A stretch of 35,149 nucleotides of DNA, taken from IMG/VR virus record IMGVR_UViG_3300021964_000232, positions 1 to 35,149 of that record; one strand, written 5' to 3'. The DNA is from a virus. Each line of letters begins with the position of its first letter. The first letter of the stretch is position 1. A program made the translations under genes and the position numbers. This document shows positions 22,989-31,306 of the stretch, one piece after another. A model generated the notes under the pieces. That model saw only the letters and a list, made by a program, of their open reading frames with translations, did no database searches and had not been told where the DNA came from.

Positions 22989-23448
22989 TATCGTTTTTCT
23001 TCAACATTTTCTGTAACTCAGCAGTACTGCCAACAAATAGAGCGTTCGTCACACTATTTGGGCTCTCTTGAGTCTTACCTGTTATTCTATTCTGTTTCTC
23101 TCTCAAAGTCAACAGGTCTTTTTGTGCATCAGTCATTTGCTTCATTAATGTAGCTAATACTTCGAATGCTCTAGGATGTTCTGATGATTGCGCAATATCA
23201 ATCATAGACTCAAGGGCTTTATTACCTAATTCTGAAACTTTATACAGATTTTCTCGGGCATATTGAAAATCGTTGTTGACCTCAGTCTCATTTTCTAGTA
23301 CAATCGACTCTGTCGCCCCACTAAGACTATTATTAATCCCCATTGGGTCCAGTATCTCATCAGGTTCAATAGGTTCTGCATCTATAGGTAGGTTTAATGC
23401 TTCTTCTATACTTTTATCGAACTTCGTCTTTTTTCTTTTTTCAGTCAT
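22972..23448 (-). CDS. 16: Terminase small subunit gp16
   Basis: This 158-residue protein (T4 gp16 has 164) is the DNA-recognition subunit of the packaging terminase. It has a basic N-terminus (KRKKTKFDK) and a central helical hairpin (FQYARENLYKVSELGNKAL, then ESMIDIAQSS and HPRAFEVLATLMKQM) that forms the ring-making coiled-coil core. The C-terminal tail is less ordered. The central sequence pattern and the position directly before gene 17, with a 17-nt overlap, make the call secure. A 15-nt gap separates it from gene 15. Confidence 0.93.
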   Translation of the reverse strand: MTEKRKKTKFDKSIEEALNLPIDAEPIEPDEILDPMGINNSLSGATESIVLENETEVNNDFQYARENLYKVSELGNKALESMIDIAQSSEHPRAFEVLATLMKQMTDAQKDLLTLREKQNRITGKTQESPNSVTNALFVGSTAELQKMLKKNDNESNS

Positions 23449-23463
23449 AATCTATAAACTCAT

Positions 23464-24267
23464 TTACTCTTCAATAGTTGTAACAAAACCATAATCATTA
23501 TCACTGAAGATCTCAGATTTGTCAACACTTAAATTAGCTAAATTGGTAGCTGTACCATTAGCTGTAAGGCCAGGAACAACAGCAACGTTAGCAACAGAGG
23601 TTTCTGTATTCCTAGGCAATTCATTAAAAATATTTGTGACGGCACGTTTAATGACACCTGACTTACGAACAGGTCCATAAATGTATCCTTTAGCTGTAAA
23701 GTTTAATGTCCAGATAATAGCTCTTCTGGATTCAAAGTCCCCCTCATAAACGTCTTCATAATTGACACCTTGAAGTACTAATGGAATGTCCATTTTAATA
23801 TCCATCGATGGGACTAGATTAACAGTCGTTGTCCACTCTGGCGTAAAGAATGGTAAGATTTGTTCTAGAATCTGAGTTCCATCATCTGCATTCTTAACCA
23901 TAATTGACATCTCAAATTGAATATCATATGGTGTTGGTGTATACTGTGAATTGACTGTATCAGAGTCATCTGTAAGTGTATACGTATTACGGATCGTGGA
24001 TGCAAGTTTTCTTTCACCAGCATAATTAATATTGACTAACTCGAAACCAATCCTTGGTAGTTGGATGGCAATGTCACGATCCAAATTTGGATCCTGAGCT
24101 AATCTAGTCAAGAACTTTTGTTTAGGACCATATGCAATAGGTACAGCAAGATTCTGAACTACTTCCCCAGCCTGATTAATTCGACGTACATGTATATCGT
24201 TAAATAAGTTACCAAACATGATAACATACTTACGAAGGGATTGATGATAATACTGAAAGCCAAACAT
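23464..24267 (-). CDS. 15: Tail sheath stabiliser and completion protein gp15
   Basis: This 267-residue protein (T4 gp15 has 272) caps the tail at its head-proximal end and joins it to the neck. Recognisable blocks are MFGFQYYHQSLRKYVIMFGNLF at the N-terminus, VPIAYGPKQKFLTRL, LPRIGFEL, and YDIQFEMSIMVKN. FFTPEWTTTVN and IIWTLNFTAKGYIYGPV follow. This is close to the family pattern over its whole length. The start overlaps the gene 14 stop by 1 nt (TAATG). Confidence 0.95.
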   Translation of the reverse strand: MFGFQYYHQSLRKYVIMFGNLFNDIHVRRINQAGEVVQNLAVPIAYGPKQKFLTRLAQDPNLDRDIAIQLPRIGFELVNINYAGERKLASTIRNTYTLTDDSDTVNSQYTPTPYDIQFEMSIMVKNADDGTQILEQILPFFTPEWTTTVNLVPSMDIKMDIPLVLQGVNYEDVYEGDFESRRAIIWTLNFTAKGYIYGPVRKSGVIKRAVTNIFNELPRNTETSVANVAVVPGLTANGTATNLANLSVDKSEIFSDNDYGFVTTIEE

Positions 24268-25121
24268 TAATATCTATCCACTTCTGAGAATGGGTTGTTT
24301 TCACTAAAGTCAATCACACTATCAGCTTCTCTATCGTAGAAAGTATTGACTGCTTGTTTGTCATTTGTCTCAATAGTATACTCTTGCATAATGGATCCAC
24401 CGTCTTCAGACTTCCAAACAGTACCGTCTTCTAGTAAGAACTCATTGAACAGAATATCAGCTGACAGCTCATCTTCAACACTATCAATCTCTGTGATGCC
24501 AGTATCAAGTTTTTCAGAACTGTACTCAAACATCTCACAACGCAAGTCGTATGTTTGAAGTCTACCTGTTTGATAGAATAAGTCCTCATGTTCAACAAAC
24601 TTTATCTCAAACAACTTATCCATCAGAGGCATATAAATTAGGTCACCCTCAGTTGGGCGATTGTTTGTAATATCATAACCGTCAGCTGTTGCAGCTTCAA
24701 GCTCTAATGATTCTGTCTCATGGTTACCGGTAAGATATCTACGAGAAGGAGCATTGTTGTCTCCATCCTCCATAATAATATTAAAACCAACTTCAGTTGA
24801 TACTTTCTCAGTACGGATTTGGTCATAGCGTTTTCTTGCTACTGTTAGAGTCATACTATCTCTAATCTCTAAGCCAAATTTTGATAGAAAGTCACCATCC
24901 CCATCAAACCCTTCTGTATTTTTAACATACATTTCTAGATCTGCAGCGGAATCAAATTTACTTAATACGCTTTCACCAAAAAGGTCATCCTTTTCGACAA
25001 TGGTACGTGGAATGTATTTAAACGTATGCCCATAGATCTTGATAGACTCGATAGCCAAGTCCTCAAGTAAGTCTTGCTCGCGAGCATAATTGAAATTGTT
25101 AAAATACTTATTGGTAGCCAT
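24267..25121 (-). CDS. 14: Neck protein gp14
   Basis: This is a head-completion/neck protein forming, with gp13, the collar below the portal; 284 residues from the ATG at 25121 (T4 256). The N-terminus ATNKYFNNF, then EQDLLEDLAIESIKIYGH and YIPRT, is typical. The middle contains EGDLIYMPLMDKLFEIKFVEHE and LQTYDLRCEMFEYSSE, found in the whole family. A reading extended to 25130 would need a TTG start; the ATG at 25121, two bases after the gene 13 stop, is preferred. The acidic C-terminal third is longer than in T4. Confidence 0.94.
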   Translation of the reverse strand: MATNKYFNNFNYAREQDLLEDLAIESIKIYGHTFKYIPRTIVEKDDLFGESVLSKFDSAADLEMYVKNTEGFDGDGDFLSKFGLEIRDSMTLTVARKRYDQIRTEKVSTEVGFNIIMEDGDNNAPSRRYLTGNHETESLELEAATADGYDITNNRPTEGDLIYMPLMDKLFEIKFVEHEDLFYQTGRLQTYDLRCEMFEYSSEKLDTGITEIDSVEDELSADILFNEFLLEDGTVWKSEDGGSIMQEYTIETNDKQAVNTFYDREADSVIDFSENNPFSEVDRY

Positions 25122-25122
25122 G

Positions 25123-25866
25123 TTAACCAATCATGTCCATAAGGAGGCCACCGTAACCGGTAGTGACTTCAGTTTCTAATCTTGAAATTTCTTCTTGAGC
25201 TTCGTTATAGATTTGCTGACCATTAAATTGTAAGCCACCAGGAAGAGTCATGCCTTCAAATTTTTTGAGGTTTTCACCCCACTGACGTTTAAACAATTGG
25301 GTAGTATACTCTCTCAACCATCTGTCGCCATACACATCACTATATGTTTCAGGGTCAAGAATTCTATAGCATTCGATTACAATGTATTCACCTTCTGCAA
25401 CATCATCTCTCCAATCCATATCAATATTAAGAGTGTTGCGGTGTCTATGGAATCGGATAGGTTGTTGGCCTACGAATATTTCTTGGAGTGATTCAACATG
25501 TGTCATAGCCATTCTATAGTTGATATAGCTAGCTGATGAGAAGTCAAACAGGTCGTTAAGATGTAACTGATATCTAATATTAAAGATACCACCAGTACTA
25601 AGATTATTACCAATTGGCAAAATTCTTATTACTCCAGTGACAGCTTCTGGAATAGTAATGTATTGATTTACCTTATCTTCGGCTGTAATTTGATGTTTCA
25701 TGAAGATGCGTTCAGTACCATCAAAGTGATAGTCTTGATAGAATTTTAGTGCGTCATCTACTCTATCTTCGAGCTGCTCAGGGTCAACATTAATATCGAT
25801 CACAGGAGCGCCGAGTCTTCTGAGGCAATAATCTACCAATTGTTGTCGTGAAGCTGGGTTTGCCAT
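25123..25866 (-). CDS. 13: Neck protein gp13
   Basis: This 247-residue neck protein (T4 gp13 has 309) completes the head after packaging and binds gp14. Family blocks are SRQQLVDYCLRRLGAPVI and INVDPEQLEDRVDDALKFYQDYHFDG at the N-terminus, with the central pair LNDLFDFSS and YINYRMAMTHVE. RFHRHRNTLNIDMDW and WLREYTTQLFKRQWGENLKKFEG follow. It is the first gene of the minus-strand late block, with a perfect late promoter 28 nt upstream. That promoter overlaps the divergent promoter region of the plus-strand cassette. Confidence 0.95.
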   Translation of the reverse strand: MANPASRQQLVDYCLRRLGAPVIDINVDPEQLEDRVDDALKFYQDYHFDGTERIFMKHQITAEDKVNQYITIPEAVTGVIRILPIGNNLSTGGIFNIRYQLHLNDLFDFSSASYINYRMAMTHVESLQEIFVGQQPIRFHRHRNTLNIDMDWRDDVAEGEYIVIECYRILDPETYSDVYGDRWLREYTTQLFKRQWGENLKKFEGMTLPGGLQFNGQQIYNEAQEEISRLETEVTTGYGGLLMDMIG

Positions 25867-25868
25867 CG

Positions 25869-25897
25869 TTGATCCTTTTTACGTTATGTGGTATATT
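25869..25897 (+). promoter_or_regulatory. Candidate sigma70-like promoter for the plus-strand cassette
   Basis: TTGATC (25869-25874) and TATATT (25892-25897) are separated by exactly 17 nt, a good -35/-10 pair for the host housekeeping sigma factor. TATAAT at 25898-25903 is a second possible -10, but its spacing is poor. The cassette's Shine-Dalgarno follows at 25906. No late box faces this way. Confidence 0.5.
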
Positions 25898-25901
25898 TAT
25901 A
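25894..25901 (-). promoter_or_regulatory. Late promoter TATAAATA for gene 13
   Basis: An exact TATAAATA on the minus strand lies 28 nt before the gp13 ATG. It overlaps the -10 of the plus-strand promoter by 4 nt, so the two promoters cannot be occupied together. Confidence 0.85.
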
Positions 25902-25918
25902 ATTCAAAGGAGTGCTTT

Positions 25919-26527
25919 ATGCAATTTGAGTTCAAATCAGATACTGGCGAGACCATAAAAACCATTGTCACAACGGAGTGGAACGATAAACTCGAAGAGT
26001 TTTATACAATGGCCTATGAAGAAAAGGGTAAGAAACTTAAATATCTGACAGATAAAAAGCAGTACCAGCCAGATGTTATTGCACAGAAAAACAATGACTA
26101 TTATTTTTATACGGAGATAGATGGTCGAGTATTGTCAGCTCATGTTGTTGATAGATTTGAAGGTATGCCTGATAATTGGATAAGAGTATTCTCTAAATTG
26201 TATAATCTGAAGGAATTCACAACGCATCCGGATCACTATAAGATTAGAGCAATAGATTTTAGTTTGTTTGCAAAGCTAAGTGACAATATATTAATTACAC
26301 AAAACATTACTGATACAGGTGCAATTACATTTGATAATTACAGTAAGACATATAAAAGATATAAGCGACTTTGTAAATACTTTCAACCCATGGTTCCAGA
26401 CTTGACCTTTCGTTTTGATTTTAATGATATAGCTTACATAAACAAAACACCTCAAGTTGTAATATATGCTTCGAAACAACAGCAAGCAATAGAGTGGTTG
26501 AAGGAGTTTGTAGTTCATGAAGATTAA
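25919..26527 (+). CDS. Hypothetical protein, first gene of the plus-strand cassette
   Basis: This 202-residue protein is not recognised. The start is the ATG at 25919, preceded by AAAGGAG (25906-25912); a longer frame from 25886 lacks a ribosome site. The protein is soluble, rich in Tyr, Lys and Phe, with no signal peptide or membrane segment. Predicted strands around NNDYYFYTEIDGRVLSAHVV and QVVIYASKQQQAIEWLKEF could suit an alpha/beta fold such as an acyltransferase, but no GNAT acetyl-CoA motif is visible. Its stop lies 11 nt inside the carbamoyltransferase gene, so it belongs to the same translational unit and probably the same pathway. Confidence 0.85.
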   Translation: MQFEFKSDTGETIKTIVTTEWNDKLEEFYTMAYEEKGKKLKYLTDKKQYQPDVIAQKNNDYYFYTEIDGRVLSAHVVDRFEGMPDNWIRVFSKLYNLKEFTTHPDHYKIRAIDFSLFAKLSDNILITQNITDTGAITFDNYSKTYKRYKRLCKYFQPMVPDLTFRFDFNDIAYINKTPQVVIYASKQQQAIEWLKEFVVHED

Positions 26528-27845
26528 AGGCTTGTCATATGGCTTCCACGATGCCGCTGTTGCTGTGTTTGAAGATACAAAATGCATCTTTGCATCATCT
26601 GCGGAACGATATACGAAGGTAAAGAACGATCCAATTCTTCCGGATTACTTAAAAAAACTTTCGGCAGACCAATCTGTTTATTATGAAGATCACTTTAAGA
26701 AAGATGATAGACTTAAACAGTTCAACATTCCATTTGTTAATGATGTTGATGAGGTATTACATCAAGAGCATCATTGGTCTCATGCAGCTGCTGGATACTT
26801 CACAAGGCCCTTTCAAGAAGAGCCTGTATGTGTTGTCATCGATGCAGTTGGTGAATGGGATACTACATCTATATGGTATAAAGGTGTTAAGGTGCATAGT
26901 TGGGATTATCCAAGGTCACTTGGTCTTATCTACTCAGCGATAACACAATACATTGGTCTAAAGCCAATGGAAGATGAATATATTACTATGGGCTTAGCTG
27001 CCTACGGAGAACCAATTTATGATATGTCCCCATTGCTTGATATCAATTGTCAATACGTCCTTCCCCCTGATATCTTCCCTGCTAATGCTAGACGTGAAGA
27101 TCTTGCTGCAAGCGTTCAATACTTCACTGAAAAGCAGATTCGTAAGATAATGCAGTTAGCTAGAACATTCTCCAATCATTTAGTATATGGAGGTGGTGTA
27201 GCTTTGAATTGTGTAGCCAATAGTATGATTTATAAGATGTTTGACAATGTACACATCTTTCCTAATCCAGGAGATGCGGGTTCTGCTTTTGGTTGTGCAG
27301 CAGCATTGATAAACAAAACTGTTGACTGGTCACCGTATATGGGCTATGATATAAAAACAAATACGAACCCTAAGGAAGTTGTAAATGAACTTTTGGAAAG
27401 ATCCGTTGTCGGAGTCGCTAATGGTAAGGCTGAGTTTGGGCCTCGTGCTCTTGGTAACCGCTCCCTTCTGGCTGACCCTCGCCTTGATATTAAAGATACG
27501 ATTAATGATATCAAAAGACGACAAAGATTCAGACCCTTTGCACCAGCTATCCTTTCTGAGTACGCCCAAGAATACTTCAAAGGACCAATGAACCAATACA
27601 TGCAGTTTGTTGCAAAAGCGAAGCATGATTATGCTAGCGTGACACATGTTGATGGGACAGCAAGGGTACAAGTTGTAGAGCCAGAATGTGAATCTGTGCT
27701 TCGACCAATTTTAGAAGAGTGGTATGATAGGACTGGATGTCCAATTTTGCTGAATACTTCGCTAAATATAAAGGGCCAACCAATGGTCAATGATGAACAA
27801 GATGTACGTAAATTTGAACGTAAGTATGGAGTAAGAGTACTATGA
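26517..27845 (+). CDS. NodU/TobZ-family O-carbamoyltransferase
   Basis: This 442-residue enzyme belongs to a family that transfers a carbamoyl group from carbamoyl phosphate, via carbamoyl-adenylate, to a hydroxyl group. The N-terminal Kae1-like domain has GFHDAA (9-14), the metal ligands H85 and H89 in HHWSHAAA, IDAVGEWD (108-115), and GGGVALN with PGDAGSAFG at about 225-259. The C-terminal domain has AEFGPRALGNRS (305-316), RFRPFAPAI and LLNTSLN. All signatures are present; it is shorter than the usual 550-600 residues, largely by trimmed loops. The acceptor may be a sugar, a natural-product-like molecule or a modified DNA base. AAGGAG lies 11 nt before the ATG, which overlaps the previous gene. 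Confidence 0.93.
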   Translation: MKIKGLSYGFHDAAVAVFEDTKCIFASSAERYTKVKNDPILPDYLKKLSADQSVYYEDHFKKDDRLKQFNIPFVNDVDEVLHQEHHWSHAAAGYFTRPFQEEPVCVVIDAVGEWDTTSIWYKGVKVHSWDYPRSLGLIYSAITQYIGLKPMEDEYITMGLAAYGEPIYDMSPLLDINCQYVLPPDIFPANARREDLAASVQYFTEKQIRKIMQLARTFSNHLVYGGGVALNCVANSMIYKMFDNVHIFPNPGDAGSAFGCAAALINKTVDWSPYMGYDIKTNTNPKEVVNELLERSVVGVANGKAEFGPRALGNRSLLADPRLDIKDTINDIKRRQRFRPFAPAILSEYAQEYFKGPMNQYMQFVAKAKHDYASVTHVDGTARVQVVEPECESVLRPILEEWYDRTGCPILLNTSLNIKGQPMVNDEQDVRKFERKYGVRVL

Positions 27846-28567
27846 AGCACGTAGTATGTATGCGGTGGGGGGATGTTTATTCAGATGAATACGTCACTAA
27901 CCTTAAAGAACAGTTGGATCAACATCTAACTGTCGATTATCAGTTTCACGAATTCACAGATGAAGATATCCCAGACAATGGTTGGGATGAAGTCTCACGT
28001 TTCTTCCAAGACATTAGAGATCCAAGACATTACTCATTTGATGATATGAGAGATTCTGGTGGTTTGTCTCATTTTAAGAAGATTCAACTATTTGGCACTA
28101 ATTTTGGTCTCGAAGGGGATATTGTTTATATGGATCTAGATGTTAAGATTCAGAATAATATTGATTGGCTTTTTGATCTAGATTCCTCCAAGCCTTGGGC
28201 TATTAAGAATCATTGGTTTGCAGGAGAAAGATTCCGTAAGAACTTTGCTATCCACAGATCCCCTATGATTAATACCAGTGTGGTTAAGTGGAGAGATGAT
28301 CAAATGAAACCTGTTTATGAATTTGTAGAGTCAAATCTAGATAAGGTAATGTTTACATACAATGCAATTGATAACTTTCTTCAAGATCAGTTCTGTGGTT
28401 TTCATAACGGCAAATCTCATTTATTCAACTTTTATGATAAAGGTAAAATGGTCAACTTTAATGAAGTGACCGAAGAAGAAATTGGAGAGGCTGATATTGT
28501 CACTTATCCAGGTATGCCTATCTGGGTTAAAGAAGAGCACGTTTTAGGAGGTCAACCCAATGTTTAA
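27842..28567 (+). CDS. Glycosyltransferase-like protein (GT-A type, DxD)
   Basis: This 241-residue protein has the look of a small GT-A glycosyltransferase. An N-terminal strand-turn (MKHVVCMRWGDVYSDEYV) leads to LSHFKKIQLF and then VYMDLDVKIQNN, whose DLD (98-100) would bind the metal and nucleotide-sugar phosphates. A later NTSVVKW and DQFCGFHNG suit the acceptor half. It shares this N-terminal pattern and the DxD spacing with the gene at 33529, a paralogue at the far end of the cassette. It overlaps the carbamoyltransferase stop by 4 nt (ATGA). Donor and acceptor sugars are unknown. Confidence 0.8.
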   Translation: MKHVVCMRWGDVYSDEYVTNLKEQLDQHLTVDYQFHEFTDEDIPDNGWDEVSRFFQDIRDPRHYSFDDMRDSGGLSHFKKIQLFGTNFGLEGDIVYMDLDVKIQNNIDWLFDLDSSKPWAIKNHWFAGERFRKNFAIHRSPMINTSVVKWRDDQMKPVYEFVESNLDKVMFTYNAIDNFLQDQFCGFHNGKSHLFNFYDKGKMVNFNEVTEEEIGEADIVTYPGMPIWVKEEHVLGGQPNV

Positions 28568-29207
28568 TTATACACCTGAAGTAGCTAAAGATTGGCAATC
28601 AGCTTTTAATCGTATTCAAAATGAAATGCCATGGCGTAGTAAGGACTGGATGACAAGTATTGGTCCAGATCAATTACGTTCCAAAAGATGGATTATTGAT
28701 GCGCTTACTCAGTTACAAGAGCGCGAAGAAATTAAAGCACCAACAGAAAATGATTGGGTGGCGCAAATTGCTTCATGGAATAATCCATTCTTATCTCAAA
28801 TGTTAATTGAGTATGGTTATGAAAATATGGTTTGTATGGATATGGATCCAGATGCTAAACTTATTCATAATGCTGCAAATAAAAGATTACGACAGGCATA
28901 TTCAATTGAATACAAGACAAGAGATATTGTCTTTGAGAAGCCTGATTGGTCACAGTTTAATCTAATTATTAATACCTCTTGCGAGCATATGATGCCAATG
29001 AGAGATGTATTTAAAAACAGAACCATTCTACCAGAAACTGTTTTTGTTTTTCAAGGCTCAAATTTATACAGTGAAAAAGGACATATCATGTGTGTTGATT
29101 ATGTAGAGCAACTTATTGACTCGACAGGATTGACTAACGTGTTATATGCAAATGAATTAGATCTTAGTAGACAAAAACGATTCATGGTTATTGGTACATA
29201 TGACTAA
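28560..29207 (+). CDS. SAM-dependent methyltransferase-like protein
   Basis: This 215-residue protein has a probable Rossmann-like methyltransferase fold. VAQIASWNNPFLSQMLIEYG takes the place of the usual glycine-rich motif I. MVCMDMDPDA with acidic ends would contact the SAM ribose, KTRDIVFEKPDW resembles motif II, and LIINTSCEHM resembles the motif IV/post-strand-4 region. The glycines of the classical GxGxG are missing, so SAM binding is not certain. It overlaps the glycosyltransferase by 8 nt and the oxygenase by 8 nt. The target could be a sugar hydroxyl or the product of the neighbouring enzymes. Confidence 0.65.
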   Translation: MFNYTPEVAKDWQSAFNRIQNEMPWRSKDWMTSIGPDQLRSKRWIIDALTQLQEREEIKAPTENDWVAQIASWNNPFLSQMLIEYGYENMVCMDMDPDAKLIHNAANKRLRQAYSIEYKTRDIVFEKPDWSQFNLIINTSCEHMMPMRDVFKNRTILPETVFVFQGSNLYSEKGHIMCVDYVEQLIDSTGLTNVLYANELDLSRQKRFMVIGTYD

Positions 29208-29883
29208 TTATGTCGAACAGGCCAATAAGATTGCAGAGGAGTTTCCAGGCTTCTATTTAAAACTAAACCTACAGTTACCGGAAGAATCTATAAATGAAGT
29301 CCAAGATGTATTCAATGAAGACTTTTTTGTCAAACACCGCGGAAAGAATCATACTGGTTGGATGTCTGCCACTATTCATGGTCTTGATGGCGATTGGTAT
29401 AAGACGATGTCTGGCAAACAATACGGTTACACTGGAGACTCTGATCCATCAATCAATTGGACTTGGACCGAGATCGCAGAATACTGTCCAGAAACAGTCA
29501 GATGGTTAAAGGAAGAATTTCCTTCTGATACCTTTAGACGGGTAAGGTTTATGCTACTTGAACCAGGTGGCTATATTTTAGATCATAGTGATTATAACCC
29601 TAGGAATGGGCCTCCTTCGAAAGGTCCTATCATGAATGCATTCAACTGTTGTATTACACAACCAGATGATTGTGCATTAGTTAATACAAAGTCAGAAATT
29701 AGTGTACCTTTTAACCCTTTAGATGTATACTGCTTTAATAACAATGTAAACCATCATGCTTACAATAATAGTGAAGAAAATCGTTTTCACTTAATTGTTC
29801 ATAATCATGAATATAGAGATGATTTCTTTAAACTGTTTATAGAAAGTTTTGAACAAAATTATGACGGCCATATTTACGAGTGA
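29200..29883 (+). CDS. 2-oxoglutarate/Fe(II) oxygenase-like, aspartyl hydroxylase type
   Basis: This 227-residue protein has the 2-His-1-carboxylate facial triad of 2-oxoglutarate-dependent oxygenases: H129-x-D131 in EPGGYILDHSDYN and H185 or H186 in NHHAYNNSEENR. R195 would hold 2-oxoglutarate. The layout is that of the aspartyl/asparaginyl beta-hydroxylase family, which is also found in small-molecule pathways. The ATG at 29200 is chosen because an upstream extension would need a TTG start; it overlaps the previous gene by 8 nt. The substrate is unknown; a hydroxyl made here could be an acceptor for the carbamoyltransferase or a glycosyltransferase, which is inference. Confidence 0.8.
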   Translation: MTNYVEQANKIAEEFPGFYLKLNLQLPEESINEVQDVFNEDFFVKHRGKNHTGWMSATIHGLDGDWYKTMSGKQYGYTGDSDPSINWTWTEIAEYCPETVRWLKEEFPSDTFRRVRFMLLEPGGYILDHSDYNPRNGPPSKGPIMNAFNCCITQPDDCALVNTKSEISVPFNPLDVYCFNNNVNHHAYNNSEENRFHLIVHNHEYRDDFFKLFIESFEQNYDGHIYE

Positions 29884-31306
29884 AGACTATGCTATTGGTG
29901 GTTCTCCTAAGATCCAATCCAATACTGTTGCCTTAGGTTTTATCAATTATGATGACATCGAGAAGATTGATGATCTACTATGTCGGCATGCTGTACAATC
30001 ACATACTGAGAATACCATTATCAATTTAAATAATCGTAGAGTTGATTATATTGGTTTCCATAATCAACCTGATGATGTTATCGATGCTGCTTACAAAGTT
30101 GGATATAAAGCTGTCATTGTCTGTGATGTTGGTACATTTATCAACAGTCAGCCCTTAATAACAATGTTAAAGTCAATCGATGAAGGATATGCATTGATTG
30201 GTCATATCCTTGATAAGCAAGGCCAATATTATCAAGTACACAATCAATGTTTTGTTCTTGACTTAGAAGCATGGGAACAAGCTGGACGTCCTAGATGGGA
30301 TGATAGGGACAGTGGGCCATTACAGAAGATTATTAGGAGTGGGGAAAACTTTCATGATGATTACACACCTAAAGAATTAGTTAAAGGAAGTGGTAGTGTG
30401 GATTGCTTCAATCCAGCAAACGGTTCAAAGATTATCTCTCAGCTAGTCAAGAACGATTATAAGGTTCGTCCCTTTGACGAAAGTGAAAGAAACGGAAAAT
30501 ACTTTCTATATCATAATGACGAATGGAAAGCAAATTTACGGATCAATGATTATCATGAGAAAAATTTCTATCCAACTTATGGATACCTTTATGCAGTGGA
30601 AACTGAGAAGACTCCTAAGTTTAAGATTGACGATGTAATTACTTCTTATGTTGGTATATGTGCCTCTCTACATCCTTTGAAAATGATTAGACACTTTGAA
30701 CTAGATAATCTACGCCAGATGGTAATGTATGATATTAGTACAGCTGCCGTAATGTTCTATCAAGGGTTAGAAGCATGGGATGGCGAAGATTATCTTTCTG
30801 TTATTAAGAGTTCTGATGCAATTATTGGAACTAGAACAGATGAAGAAATCACAAAGTATTTTGAGGACACTGTTAAATTCTGTCAACCTTGGGACTTTGT
30901 GATGGACATTTTTCATGATACACACAAGATGTATGAGCTTGGTAATTTAATGAGTGATAAGATTCAACGTCAGATTATGCATAAACATAACAAGTCAGAT
31001 AATGTTCTTTTCCATGTGAGTAATATCTTCAACTACGAGATTACAAATCATGATGTGTCAATCTACTATAGATACTTTGCATGGTTGAATCTATTGTTTT
31101 ATGCTAAGAAGTATACCAATAGAACTCACTTTGTTGGGTCAAATATCTTCGGCAGTTCATATGTAAATACTGATGATCTAGACTTACAGAAATGTTTAGA
31201 CTATGTAGACGAGATTACTTTCACCCCATGGCAAGAAGCTCAGAAAGAAAAGTTTAAGGAGAGTATTGTTCTCAGATATGAGAAGAATATGAATGTGTCA
31301 ATATGA
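29861..31306 (+). CDS. Large hypothetical protein, possibly glycosyltransferase-like N-terminus
   Basis: This 481-residue protein starts at the ATG at 29861, since an upstream extension would need TTG. It is not recognised. The first 200 residues contain KAVIVCDVGTFIN, then GYALIGHILDKQGQYYQVHNQCFVLDLEAWEQAG. That resembles a GT-A type transferase that inspects a nucleotide-sugar site, though there is no clean DxD. The second half (ICASLHPLKMIRHFE, LFHVSNIFNYE, FAWLNLLFYAKKY) looks like a separate helical or Rossmann-like domain. There is no signal peptide. It overlaps the oxygenase by 23 nt and the microprotein by 4 nt. Confidence 0.8.
   Translation: MTAIFTSEDYAIGGSPKIQSNTVALGFINYDDIEKIDDLLCRHAVQSHTENTIINLNNRRVDYIGFHNQPDDVIDAAYKVGYKAVIVCDVGTFINSQPLITMLKSIDEGYALIGHILDKQGQYYQVHNQCFVLDLEAWEQAGRPRWDDRDSGPLQKIIRSGENFHDDYTPKELVKGSGSVDCFNPANGSKIISQLVKNDYKVRPFDESERNGKYFLYHNDEWKANLRINDYHEKNFYPTYGYLYAVETEKTPKFKIDDVITSYVGICASLHPLKMIRHFELDNLRQMVMYDISTAAVMFYQGLEAWDGEDYLSVIKSSDAIIGTRTDEEITKYFEDTVKFCQPWDFVMDIFHDTHKMYELGNLMSDKIQRQIMHKHNKSDNVLFHVSNIFNYEITNHDVSIYYRYFAWLNLLFYAKKYTNRTHFVGSNIFGSSYVNTDDLDLQKCLDYVDEITFTPWQEAQKEKFKESIVLRYEKNMNVSI

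Noticed and set aside
26291-26587. 98-codon minus-strand frame across the start of the carbamoyltransferase gene
   Set aside because: It is antisense to two well-supported overlapping genes and has no ribosome site or recognisable domain.
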